Assembly (NCBI RefSeq): GCF_027587375.1
Contig: NZ_JAMXIC010000021.1
Span: 35,874 to 99,873 of the forward strand
Origin: Arthrobacter sp. B2a2-09
GTDB lineage: Bacteria; Actinomycetota; Actinomycetes; Actinomycetales; Micrococcaceae
Length of the DNA: 64,000 nt
Direction of reading: 5' to 3'
Position numbers and translations under genes: made by a program. Position 1 is the stretch's first letter, and each line of letters opens with the position of its first letter. Under the pieces are notes generated by a model. The model did not search any database and was not told the DNA's origin. It was given only the letters and a program-made list of their open reading frames with translations. Of this stretch, positions 1-7,009 are shown piece by piece.

Positions 1-317
1 AGGTCCGCAAGGACATCTTCGATCTCGTCATAGACAGCGTGTACCAGGTCAGTGCGGGCCGAGAATGGCTGCAGGCGCTCTCCAGCGAGGGCGAGGGCCT
101 CTTCGTCACGGTCTATCCCTACAAGGTGCAGATCGGGGAACCGTTGCAGCATTGCTTCGGAGTGGCCACCCATTCCCAACGTGGCATCGATGGCGACGGG
201 TGTTTCGCCACGGCTGCGGGCCGCCTCAAAACCTGGGGCCAACAAATTGATGCACCGGTCCCTCAGGACCGGTACATGTCGCTCCGCGGTTGGTTTTGGC
301 GCGTCTTGCTCCTCCAT
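1..317 (-). CDS. rsmH: 16S rRNA cytidine-1402 N4-methyltransferase RsmH, N-terminal part (cut by window edge)
   Basis: Partial gene: only about the first 105 residues are present. RsmH (MraW) is the SAM-dependent enzyme that methylates N4 of C1402 in 16S rRNA (family knowledge). The protein begins MEEQDAPKPTAERHVPVL and carries DATLGMGGHSEAML at about residues 44-57, then GIDRDEEAL, the SAM-binding segment of this family. The ATG follows an AGGAGG ribosome site. It lies 179 bases after mraZ on the same strand, the usual start of the division/cell-wall cluster, whose remaining genes should lie left of the window. Confidence 0.93.
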   Translation of the reverse strand, partial: MEEQDAPKPTAERHVPVLRDRCINLLAPGFEAARSRGETPVAIDATLGMGGHSEAMLQRFPDLHLVGIDRDEEALALAGERLQPFSARTDLVHAVYDEIEDVLAD

Positions 318-496
318 GCGGCCTCCTCAGAGCTGAATTGTTCGTCTGTCAGTCGGGCGGGTCGCTTCTTGAGCCGGATCCCCATCCGCGCCTATCGCAG
401 CGTCTGCCTGGCTCCGGGGAAGGTGAGCCAGGAAAACAATGCGATGGGCGGCTGGAGATCCCGTCCAAGAAGCCTTGCTGCTTCCTGTCCCGGTTT

Positions 497-928
497 CTAC
501 ATGAACCCGGGAAGGTTGTCGTCGTCGGTCTCCGAGAAGGCGGCTTCCTTCTCGGCCAGGTATTCGTCCCAAGCCTGGGCATCCCAGATCTCCGCACGGG
601 TTCCGGCGCCGATGACCGCCAATTCCCGCTCAAGACCTGCGTAGCTCCGGAGCGCGGGCGGAATCGTCACGCGCCCCTGCTTGTCAGGTACCTCGTCAGA
701 GGCTCCGGACAGGAAAACCCGGATGTAGTCACGTGACTGCTTGGAGGAGATGGGGGCCTCCCGCATGGATTCGTGAATACGTTCGAATTCCCGCTGGCTG
801 AAGACGTAGATGCAACGCTCCTGGCCCCTTGTGAGCACCAAGCCGTCAGCAAGTTCCTCGCGGAACTTGGCGGGAAGGATGATCCGGCCCTTTTCGTCCA
901 GACGGGGAGAATGCGTGCCAAGAAACAC
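497..928 (-). CDS. mraZ: Transcriptional regulator / cell-division protein MraZ
   Basis: 143 residues, the normal MraZ length, starting at GTG (MFLGTHSPRLDEKGRIILP). MraZ is an AbrB-like DNA-binding protein that controls its own dcw promoter. Two tandem SpoVT/AbrB-like repeats are visible: residues about 6-50 (DEKGRIILPAKFREEL) and about 80-125 (DKQGRVTIPPALRSYAGL); the paired D-x-x-G-R motifs are diagnostic. It is the first gene of the dcw operon, followed by rsmH. The promoter just upstream carries a triple MraZ box, which fits autoregulation. Confidence 0.95.
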   Translation of the reverse strand: MFLGTHSPRLDEKGRIILPAKFREELADGLVLTRGQERCIYVFSQREFERIHESMREAPISSKQSRDYIRVFLSGASDEVPDKQGRVTIPPALRSYAGLERELAVIGAGTRAEIWDAQAWDEYLAEKEAAFSETDDDNLPGFM

Positions 929-994
929 TGGCCCACCGCCCCCATCCGTAAAGGTGCCCGTACCTGCCCCACGCCGCCACTACCCTCTTACTCG

Positions 995-1026
995 CTCCAC
1001 TTTACTCCACAAGCCCCCACAGTCAA
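995..1026 (-). promoter_or_regulatory. Pmra promoter with triple MraZ box
   Basis: Read on the minus strand: TTGACT (1021-1026) as -35, a 16-base spacer, then TAAAGT (999-1004) as -10. Inside and over this core lie three TGGNG elements at exact 10-base steps: TGGGG (1015-1019), TGGAG (1005-1009) and TGGAG (995-999). MraZ is known to bind such TGGG-type repeats spaced one helical turn apart upstream of mraZ, so occupancy here would block RNA polymerase. The -10/-35 assignment is inference; the repeats are seen directly. Confidence 0.75.
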
Positions 1027-1198
1027 CGCAATCCGGCGTGTTTCGGCCCCACTTTCGAATGCGGGAGCCTGAAAACATGAGGATTTCAGGGGTGGTTGAG
1101 AGTGGAGGAGACTTTGCGGCGGCGCTCCAGGGAAGCGCACGACGGCGGCCCCGAGTCGCGCCTGCAGGTCCGGGAGGCGCTGCGAACTCGGCGTTAAA

Positions 1199-1231
1199 TG
1201 CGAAAAGACCCGATATTCGGGTCTTTTCGCA
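1199..1231. terminator. Hairpin terminator after the DUF3040 gene
   Basis: Perfect inverted repeat: GCGAAAAGACCCGA (1200-1213), loop TAT, TCGGGTCTTTTCGC (1217-1230), with one more A-T pair outside. The arms contain A4/T4 runs. It lies between the end of the DUF3040 gene (1308, minus) and the mraZ promoter, so it likely insulates the dcw promoter from upstream transcription. Confidence 0.7.
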
Positions 1232-1307
1232 ATCAGGCCAGAGCCTGGTGGTGCAATGTGGAGGACTCGGCATCCGTGGAAGACAAGCCCCTGAATGGAG
1301 CGCTCAG

Positions 1308-1670
1308 CTACTCCTCGCCGCGGCGGCGCTCGTCCCAGCGTTCCTCGAGGTTGCTCATGAATGAGTTCTTTGCCTTACCCGGCTTCGCACTCTTCGACTT
1401 GCCGCCGACTGCCCTTCGCAGGGTGGCGAAGTAAACGCCGGCGCCCATGACGATGAAGCCCAGCACGCCAAGGAAGATGTTCTGCAAGGACACACCTACC
1501 AACAACAAGAGAATCCCGGCGATAGTGCCTAGAACGCCAATAACGATGTGCCTGGTCGACCATGATCGAATGGGGTCAGAGCCCATTGAATTGGCAAACT
1601 TTGGATCGTCCTCATGCAGTTGCTTCTCGAGTTGCTCGAGGAGCTTCTGTTCGTGCTCCGATAGGGGCAT
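1308..1670 (-). CDS. DUF3040 family two-helix membrane protein
   Basis: 120 residues. The N-terminus MPLSEHEQKLLEQLEKQL and the DDPKFANSM segment are the hallmark of DUF3040 proteins of actinobacteria, encoded near mraZ in many genomes (Rv2169c-like, from memory). Two hydrophobic helices follow at about residues 42-62 and 65-84, then a basic cytoplasmic tail ending ERWDERRRGEE. The ATG follows AGGAGG six bases upstream. Function is unknown; proximity to the dcw cluster suggests, but does not prove, an envelope role. Confidence 0.85.
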   Translation of the reverse strand: MPLSEHEQKLLEQLEKQLHEDDPKFANSMGSDPIRSWSTRHIVIGVLGTIAGILLLLVGVSLQNIFLGVLGFIVMGAGVYFATLRRAVGGKSKSAKPGKAKNSFMSNLEERWDERRRGEE

Positions 1671-1904
1671 CGCGACCTCCTTTAGTCGGCCAGCGCCTGG
1701 ATACGCCGCGGCCGTTGCCTCTGTTCCCTTGAACGGACGAACCCAAAAAAGGGTTCCCGAAGACCGGGTCTTGTGAACACGGTCTCACGGAACAGACGCA
1801 ACATGACAATTTATCCAGACGGTCTAAATCTGTGTATCTCTAGGATAGTTTGTTGGCCGCTGTTCTGAAAGACACGCCGGAGGCCCGCGAAGGCTCTTCG
1901 CCAC

Positions 1905-3173
1905 CTAGTGAGGGCCCGGTCCTTCAGGCTCCGCATGCGGTTCCAGAAGCGTTGCCGGAAGGACAGTCTTGCTGCCGAATCGCTCGGTGACACGGTCAAG
2001 CGCCTGCTCAGCCGCCCGCCAGTTGTCGTCCCTGCGATCCAGGCTTAACTGCAGCGAGGCATGTTCGGCCGGTTCGAGCTGCTCGGCCCGGACTCCCACA
2101 AGGCGCACGCTCATGGGCCGCTCCCCCAAGGACGCCAGCAACTGGCTCGCCACCTGATAGATCAGCTGGGCGCTGTCCACCGGCGTATGCATTGTCTTGC
2201 TACGGCTGATTGTCGAAAAATCCGCGTAGCGCAACTTCAGCGCTATGGTCCGGGCCAGCATTCCGGCTGTCCGCAACCGTGAAGCGGTTCGGTGGGAGAG
2301 CCTCAGCAACTCGCGGTGCAGGAGTGCGTCATCCGGGGTGTCAACAGCGAACGTTTCCTCGGAGCCGATGCTCTTTTCGAGGCGGGTAGGCGTGACCGGC
2401 CGCGGATCCAAACCCATCGACAATCGGTGGACATGCTCTCCCGAAGCTCCAAGGACCTTTTTCAAGGAAGCAAGCGGCGTGGCTGCAACATCAGCCACGG
2501 TACGGATCCCCAGCCTGGCGAGGACATCGGCGGTCTTGGCCCCGACTCCCCACAAGGCGTTCACGGGCAGGCTGTGCAAATAGGCTACGGTCTGGCCCGC
2601 CTCAATCAGCAGCAGTCCGTCGGGTTTGCAGCGCGTAGATGCGATCTTGGCAACGAACTTGTTGGCGGCTATCCCCACGGACGCAGTGATTCCCAGCTCG
2701 GACGCAACGCGGCGCCGGATCAAATGGCCGATCTGGACAGGCGGACCAAGCCTCCTGATCGCGCCGCCGACGTCCAGGAAAGCTTCGTCGACGCTCAAGG
2801 GCTCCACGAGGTCCGTTATTGATTCAAATATTCCCATCAGCTGCCGGGACACCTCGTAGTAGAGGCTGTGGCGGGGCTCGATGATGACGGCGTTGGGGCA
2901 CATCCGCATGGCGTTGGCCATGGGCATTGCAGACTTCACGCCCAGCGCGCGCGCTTCGTAGGAGGCGGACAGCACAACTGAGCGATCCACCGGGAAGCCC
3001 ACAATGACGGGCTTTCCCTTGAGTTCAGGACGAGTGCGCAGTTCCACCGAGACAAAGAAGGCATCCATGTCCACGTGGAGGATGCTGGTGCGCCGCAGTT
3101 CCCGCAGAGCAGCAGGATCCGGGGCGGATTCTTGTCCGGGGCCCCGCCCGTTGTTCTCTGCTTGTGGTCTCAC
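1905..3173 (-). CDS. dinB: DNA polymerase IV (Y-family translesion polymerase)
   Basis: 422 residues from a GTG start with weak ribosome-site support, so the N-terminal 25-30 residues are uncertain. Y-family motifs: HVDMDAFFVSVE with the first catalytic Asp pair near residues 34-36, ASYEARALGVKSAMP, and SVDEAFLDV with the second acidic cluster. The HhH segment (ALWGVGAKTADVLARLGI) and little-finger domain follow. QLSLD near residue 375 resembles a beta-clamp binding motif. It extends primers past lesions with low fidelity (family knowledge). I see no LexA-type palindrome in the short intergenic region upstream. Confidence 0.93.
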   Translation of the reverse strand: MRPQAENNGRGPGQESAPDPAALRELRRTSILHVDMDAFFVSVELRTRPELKGKPVIVGFPVDRSVVLSASYEARALGVKSAMPMANAMRMCPNAVIIEPRHSLYYEVSRQLMGIFESITDLVEPLSVDEAFLDVGGAIRRLGPPVQIGHLIRRRVASELGITASVGIAANKFVAKIASTRCKPDGLLLIEAGQTVAYLHSLPVNALWGVGAKTADVLARLGIRTVADVAATPLASLKKVLGASGEHVHRLSMGLDPRPVTPTRLEKSIGSEETFAVDTPDDALLHRELLRLSHRTASRLRTAGMLARTIALKLRYADFSTISRSKTMHTPVDSAQLIYQVASQLLASLGERPMSVRLVGVRAEQLEPAEHASLQLSLDRRDDNWRAAEQALDRVTERFGSKTVLPATLLEPHAEPEGPGPH

Positions 3174-3201
3174 AAGGAAATCCTATGCCGCGGCACTGGT
3201 T

Positions 3202-3249
3202 ACTGGAGGCCGCATCCGGCGTCCTAAACTGGAGGCAGCATCCGGCGTC
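3202..3249. repeat. 26-bp tandem duplication upstream of the lipoprotein gene
   Basis: ACTGGAGGC[C/A]GCATCCGGCGTC occurs at 3202-3223 and again at 3228-3249, a 26-base period with one mismatch over 22 bases. It fills the short divergent region between dinB and the lipoprotein gene, just before the latter's AGGAGG site. Whether it binds a protein or is a replication-slippage duplication cannot be told from sequence. Confidence 0.7.
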
Positions 3250-3269
3250 GTCCCCAGGAGGAAATCCCT

Positions 3270-3803
3270 GTGAAGCTCTTTGGAAAGCCTCAACCCGTCA
3301 GCCTGGCCCTGTTGGCCACGGGCGTCGCGTTGACCATCTCGGCTTGCGGGTCGTCCCCTGCAAGCACGGCATCCCAAGGGGCGGCGCCAACATCGTCCGG
3401 GGCGGTCACTGCCTCGGCAAGTCCGGCGCCGGCTACCACTTCCACGGCAGCCGCAGGAGCTTCCGCTGCCGTCGGCGCCCTGGTCCCGGGATTCCCCCAG
3501 CAACTGATTCCACTGATGCCCCAGGCAGCAGTCGAATCCAGCAGTTTCGATAAGAACTCCTCCCCGGCCTCGGTGGCCCTGGTGGGCACCATTACGTCCC
3601 CGGCGGACGCAGTAGTGGCCTTTTATACCTCTGCGCTGACGGTGCAGGGCTTTAAGGAAGTTCCCGGAAACACTGTGGGAAGTATCAAATCAAAGGACTT
3701 CCTCCGTGGCGACAATGAAACGGTGAATATCTCGGTGGTGGAAACCACAGGCAAATCCACGTTCACCATCGGTGCCAACGTGGCCGCCGGGTCAATCAAG
3801 TGA
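3270..3803 (+). CDS. Putative secreted lipoprotein, function unknown
   Basis: 177 residues from GTG, with AGGAGG nine bases upstream. The N-terminus MKLFGKPQPVSLALLATGVA leads to lipobox ISAC, making Cys26 the likely lipidated residue. A Ser/Ala/Thr/Pro-rich linker (residues about 28-75) precedes a compact domain: SPADAVVAFYTSALTVQGFKE, then KDFLRGDNETVNISVVET. That helix-strand pattern resembles small extracytoplasmic domains, but I cannot name a family. Its stop overlaps the start of the polyprenyl synthase gene (GTGA), so the two are likely co-transcribed. Confidence 0.75.
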   Translation: MKLFGKPQPVSLALLATGVALTISACGSSPASTASQGAAPTSSGAVTASASPAPATTSTAAAGASAAVGALVPGFPQQLIPLMPQAAVESSSFDKNSSPASVALVGTITSPADAVVAFYTSALTVQGFKEVPGNTVGSIKSKDFLRGDNETVNISVVETTGKSTFTIGANVAAGSIK

Positions 3804-4891
3804 CCACGGAGAGCCTCGGTTCGGAACAGAGCCGTTTTGTGGCCGACGTCGCCGCCAAACTTAACGGCTTCCTTGGGGTGCAACAAGAAACCATGGCCAC
3901 CATCTCCCCCGACGTCGCTCCCCTCATGGGCTCAATCACGAGCCTTGTGACAGGTGGCAAACGGCTCCGGGCCCTGATGTGCTACTGGGGGTGGCGAGGT
4001 GCCGGGGGTGAGTCCGCGCATCCGGACATCATCACTGCTGGCTGCGCTTTGGAACTTTTTCAGGCTGCGGCCCTGATTCACGATGACATCATCGACCGCT
4101 CTGATACACGGCGCGGCGGTCCAAGCGTCCACAAGCGGTTCAGCCAACTCCATGAGGGCCAAGGCTGGGCCCTCGACAGCGAACGGTTCGGGCATGCGGC
4201 CGCCATTCTGACCGGAGACCTGTGCCTGTCCTTCAGCGAAGAGGCGTTCACGGAGATTGGCGGCAGGGCAGCCTCCGGAACGCCTGCGCGGCGGATCTTC
4301 AACCTGATGCGCGCCGAGGTCATGGCCGGCCAATACCTGGACATCCTGGAGGAAGTTGCAGGCCCGGTGCGGGACCGCGCAGGTGCCGTCCACCGCGCCC
4401 AGTCCATCATCCGTTTCAAATCGGCAAAGTACTCAACGGAACACCCCTTGGCTCTTGGTGGGGCCTTGGCCGGTGCCAGTGAAGAGCTCCTGCGAGGCTA
4501 TTCCGCCTTCGCGTTGCCGCTTGGTGAGGCATTCCAGTTACGCGACGACGTCCTGGGGGTATTCGGAGACCCCGGGACTACGGGAAAGCCCGCGGGGGAT
4601 GACCTCCGCGAAGGCAAGCGGACCGTGCTGGTGGGCTTCGCCATCAACCAGGCCGGGGCTACTGATTCGAGCTACATCGATACCATGCTCGGAAGGCAGG
4701 ACCTTGGCGAGGCCGAGGTTGCCGAAATCAGGCGGATCATCGTGGATTGCGGCGCGCTCGAAGCCACGGAATCAATGATCGAAGAGCTCAGCAACGAGGC
4801 TTTCGAAGCCTTGGAACGCCTCCCCCTGGCTGAACTCCCGCTTACCGCACTGAGGCAGTTGGCCGAAGCCGCCGTCAGCCGGGCTGCGTGA
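3800..4891 (+). CDS. Trans-polyprenyl diphosphate synthase (geranylgeranyl/longer chain)
   Basis: 363 residues. Condenses IPP with allylic diphosphates to make isoprenoid chains such as the menaquinone side chain or carotenoid precursors. The first Asp-rich motif DDIID (residues 95-99) follows GGKRLRALM; the second is LRDDVLGVFGD with a following DD near residue 260, and FRSAKYS-like FKSAKYS (KYSTEHP) is present. Translation starts at GTG overlapping the preceding lipoprotein stop. In M. tuberculosis an idsA-type gene sits near Rv2175c and pknL, the same order as here. Chain length cannot be read reliably from sequence alone. Confidence 0.9.
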   Translation: MTTESLGSEQSRFVADVAAKLNGFLGVQQETMATISPDVAPLMGSITSLVTGGKRLRALMCYWGWRGAGGESAHPDIITAGCALELFQAAALIHDDIIDRSDTRRGGPSVHKRFSQLHEGQGWALDSERFGHAAAILTGDLCLSFSEEAFTEIGGRAASGTPARRIFNLMRAEVMAGQYLDILEEVAGPVRDRAGAVHRAQSIIRFKSAKYSTEHPLALGGALAGASEELLRGYSAFALPLGEAFQLRDDVLGVFGDPGTTGKPAGDDLREGKRTVLVGFAINQAGATDSSYIDTMLGRQDLGEAEVAEIRRIIVDCGALEATESMIEELSNEAFEALERLPLAELPLTALRQLAEAAVSRAA

Positions 4892-4928
4892 ACCCTTGCG
4901 TAAATCCAGGTTAAGGACAGTCTAAATA

Positions 4929-4990
4929 CCTGCCTTAAATACAGTGGTGGCGATCAGCAAGCTGATCGCCACCACTGTATTTAAGGCAGG
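4929..4990. terminator. Very long perfect hairpin between convergent genes
   Basis: Two perfectly complementary 30-base arms (4929-4958 and 4961-4990) separated by AA. The arms begin CCTGCCTTAAATACAG and meet at GATCAGC-AA-GCTGATC. It sits between the convergent polyprenyl synthase and Rv2175c-like genes and probably ends transcription from both sides. There is no strong U-tract outside the stem. Confidence 0.7.
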
Positions 4991-4996
4991 AGTCCC

Positions 4997-5350
4997 TTAC
5001 CAGGCAAGTGATTGAGCCCTGCGTCGGATTTCAGTCTTGCGCCCTTCACGCAGCGCGTCGACAGGGCGGCCACGCAGTGACTCATCCGGAGTGAAAAGCC
5101 ACGCAATGAGCTCCTCATCCGTGTACCCGGCATCGCCAAGCACTGCGATGGTGCCCTTCAGGCTATCCACCACATGACCGTCCTGGATAAAAAGGGCAGG
5201 AATCGAACGGATGTTGCGTTCGCCCACTCTCACAGCCACCACTGCACGCTCATCCAGAAGACCGTGGACCTTGGTGATTGAAACGTTCAGCAGCTCTGCC
5301 ACATCGGGCAGCGGCAGCCAATCGGAAACGAGGCTTTCTACATTACTCAC
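4997..5350 (-). CDS. Rv2175c-family DNA-binding protein
   Basis: 117 residues from GTG. The N-terminal half is a winged-helix/MerR-like fold: LVSDWLPLPDVAELLNVSITKVHGLLDERAVVAVRVGERNIRS in outline, followed by a helical C-terminal part with DAGYTDEELIAWLFTPDESL, the region characteristic of Rv2175c. In M. tuberculosis, Rv2175c is a phosphorylation substrate of PknL, its neighbour (established). Here the matching kinase gene begins 1.7 kb away on the opposite strand, so the pair is conserved. It is divergent from the LysM gene; whether it controls that promoter is open. Confidence 0.9.
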   Translation of the reverse strand: MSNVESLVSDWLPLPDVAELLNVSITKVHGLLDERAVVAVRVGERNIRSIPALFIQDGHVVDSLKGTIAVLGDAGYTDEELIAWLFTPDESLRGRPVDALREGRKTEIRRRAQSLAW

Positions 5351-5481
5351 GGATCAAGATTGCCACGCCCGCGCGCTTTGCGCCTAGCCAGACGGACGGT
5401 GGGAGCGGAATTTGTGTCCTCGAATTGCCCAAGAATCGAATGCGCCGGGATTTCTTGTGCGGAATCGAAAAATGTGAGAGA

Positions 5482-5506
5482 TTCACATTGATCACATTTG
5501 CATCAC
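5482..5506 (+). promoter_or_regulatory. TCACA direct repeats, possible MtrA-type box
   Basis: TTCACA (5482-5487), ATCACA (5491-5496) and CATCAC (5501-5506) recur at 9-10 base steps about 70-90 bases before the wall-hydrolase start. Mycobacterial MtrA binds loose direct repeats of GTCACA-type motifs spaced nine bases and regulates peptidoglycan hydrolases (established). A match to that logic is inference only. TGTGA-N5-TCACA (5473-5487) overlaps the same stretch. Confidence 0.4.
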
Positions 5507-5574
5507 TACTCACTTTAGTAACACTGGCAACAGCGGCATTCCCAACATCCGCTGCTGAGATGAGGATTGCTCCC

Positions 5575-6936
5575 ATGACGACGCCCCGCTCGCCCAAGAA
5601 GACAACGAGCATGCCCATAATTGCGGCCACCACAGCGGCACTGCCCGCCGTCATGCTCTCTTCATTGGCGCTCGCCCCAGCGGCAACCGCGCTTCCAGCG
5701 GTACAAACCCAGAAGATTCCTGCGTCGCTGGCTGCGGCCATGCAAGCGCAGGCCTCGGCTGTGTCTGCAAACGTCATTCCCGCGTCTGCGGTTGCCGCCA
5801 CCATCCCGGCTGCCATGCAGCCCATGGCACCGGCGACTCCGGCCACGTACACCATCGTCCGGGGCGATACCATCAGCGGCATCGCGGCCCGCTACGGGTT
5901 GAACACCAACACCGTCCTGCAGCTCAACGGGCTCTCGGCCAACACCATCATCTACCCGGGACAACAGATCAAGCTGTCCGGTTCCGGGACTGCTCCAAGT
6001 GCGCCGGCACCCGCGCCGAGCCCGGCCCCCAGCCCGTCGTCGTCGTCGGCTGCCAGCTACACAGTCAAGTCCGGGGATACCCTGAGCGGCATTGCGGCCC
6101 GCCACGGCGTGGCGCTGTCAGACGTCTTCACGTGGAACGGCCTCAACGGCGGGTCCATCATCTACCCGGGACAGAAGATCAAGGTCGGCCCGGGAACGAA
6201 CGCACCAGCTCCTTCAGCACCGGCCCCGGCGCCTGCTCCCGCGCCGGCGGCACCAGCACTTGCCAACACCGGCTCGTACACCATCAAGTCGGGTGACACT
6301 TTGGGCGGCATCGCGTCCCGCATTGGCGTCTCCCTGTCATCGCTGCTCTCAGCCAACAAGCTGTCCATGAGCACCATCATTTATCCGGGGCAGAAGCTCG
6401 CCATCCCGGGCGCTTCTGCGGCCCCAGCCCCGGCTCCCGTCAGCACCCCCTTGGTTCCGAGCACGTTCCTGGGCTACACCTACCCGGATGCGGTGGTCAG
6501 TTCAGCCAATGCGAACAAGGCCCTGCTCAATGCTTCCCCGGTTCCCAGCACCGCCCAGATGAAGGCTATCGTCGCCGATACCGCCCGTCGGATGGGCGTG
6601 GACCCTTCGTTGGCCATGGCATTCGCCTACCAGGAATCCGGTTTCAACCAGCGTGCGGTCTCTCCTGCCAACGCCATCGGCACGATGCAGGTGATTCCGT
6701 CCTCCGGAGAATGGGCTTCGCAACTGGTGGGACGCAAGCTCAACATCCTGGATCCGTATGACAACGTGACCGCCGGAATCGCCATCATCCGGACCCTCGT
6801 GAATACCAGCAAGGATTTGAACACGGCCATCGCAGGCTACTACCAGGGCCAGTACTCGGTGAGCAAGCACGGCATGTACGACGACACCAAGGCCTACGTC
6901 GCCTCGATCCTGGCCCTGAAGAAGAACTTCAGCTAA
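5575..6936 (+). CDS. Secreted LysM / lytic transglycosylase peptidoglycan hydrolase
   Basis: 453 residues from the ATG at 5575, chosen because ATGAGGA lies at good spacing and a signal peptide follows (MTTPRSPKKTTSMP, then a long Ala-rich hydrophobic stretch). Three LysM domains: YTIVRGDTISGIAARYG, YTVKSGDTLSGIAARHG and YTIKSGDTLGGIASRIG, each ending IIYPGQ, separated by Pro/Ala linkers. The C-terminal domain is SLT-like: VDPSLAMAFAYQESGFNQ carries the likely catalytic Glu, followed by AIGTMQVIPSSGEWA. LysM anchors it to peptidoglycan, which the SLT domain cleaves. The neighbouring PASTA kinase fits a cell-wall remodelling locus. Confidence 0.9.
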   Translation: MTTPRSPKKTTSMPIIAATTAALPAVMLSSLALAPAATALPAVQTQKIPASLAAAMQAQASAVSANVIPASAVAATIPAAMQPMAPATPATYTIVRGDTISGIAARYGLNTNTVLQLNGLSANTIIYPGQQIKLSGSGTAPSAPAPAPSPAPSPSSSSAASYTVKSGDTLSGIAARHGVALSDVFTWNGLNGGSIIYPGQKIKVGPGTNAPAPSAPAPAPAPAPAAPALANTGSYTIKSGDTLGGIASRIGVSLSSLLSANKLSMSTIIYPGQKLAIPGASAAPAPAPVSTPLVPSTFLGYTYPDAVVSSANANKALLNASPVPSTAQMKAIVADTARRMGVDPSLAMAFAYQESGFNQRAVSPANAIGTMQVIPSSGEWASQLVGRKLNILDPYDNVTAGIAIIRTLVNTSKDLNTAIAGYYQGQYSVSKHGMYDDTKAYVASILALKKNFS

Positions 6937-6949
6937 GTCACGTCGCATA

Positions 6950-6990
6950 ACACGGGCCCGGATCGCATGTCGATTCGGGCCCGTGTTTTT
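6950..6990 (+). terminator. Rho-independent terminator of the LysM/SLT gene
   Basis: ACACGGGCCCG (6950-6960) pairs with CGGGCCCGTGT (6976-6986) across a 15-base loop, followed by TTTTT. It lies 14 bases after the stop codon and 20 bases before the kinase start, so the kinase is likely transcribed from its own promoter or by read-through. Confidence 0.85.
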
Positions 6991-7009
6991 GCTCAACTAG
7001 GATCGTAGG

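Noticed and set aside
3174..3269. LexA (SOS) box for dinB
   Set aside because: No inverted GAAC-N4-GTTC or similar palindrome was found there; the same is true upstream of recN.
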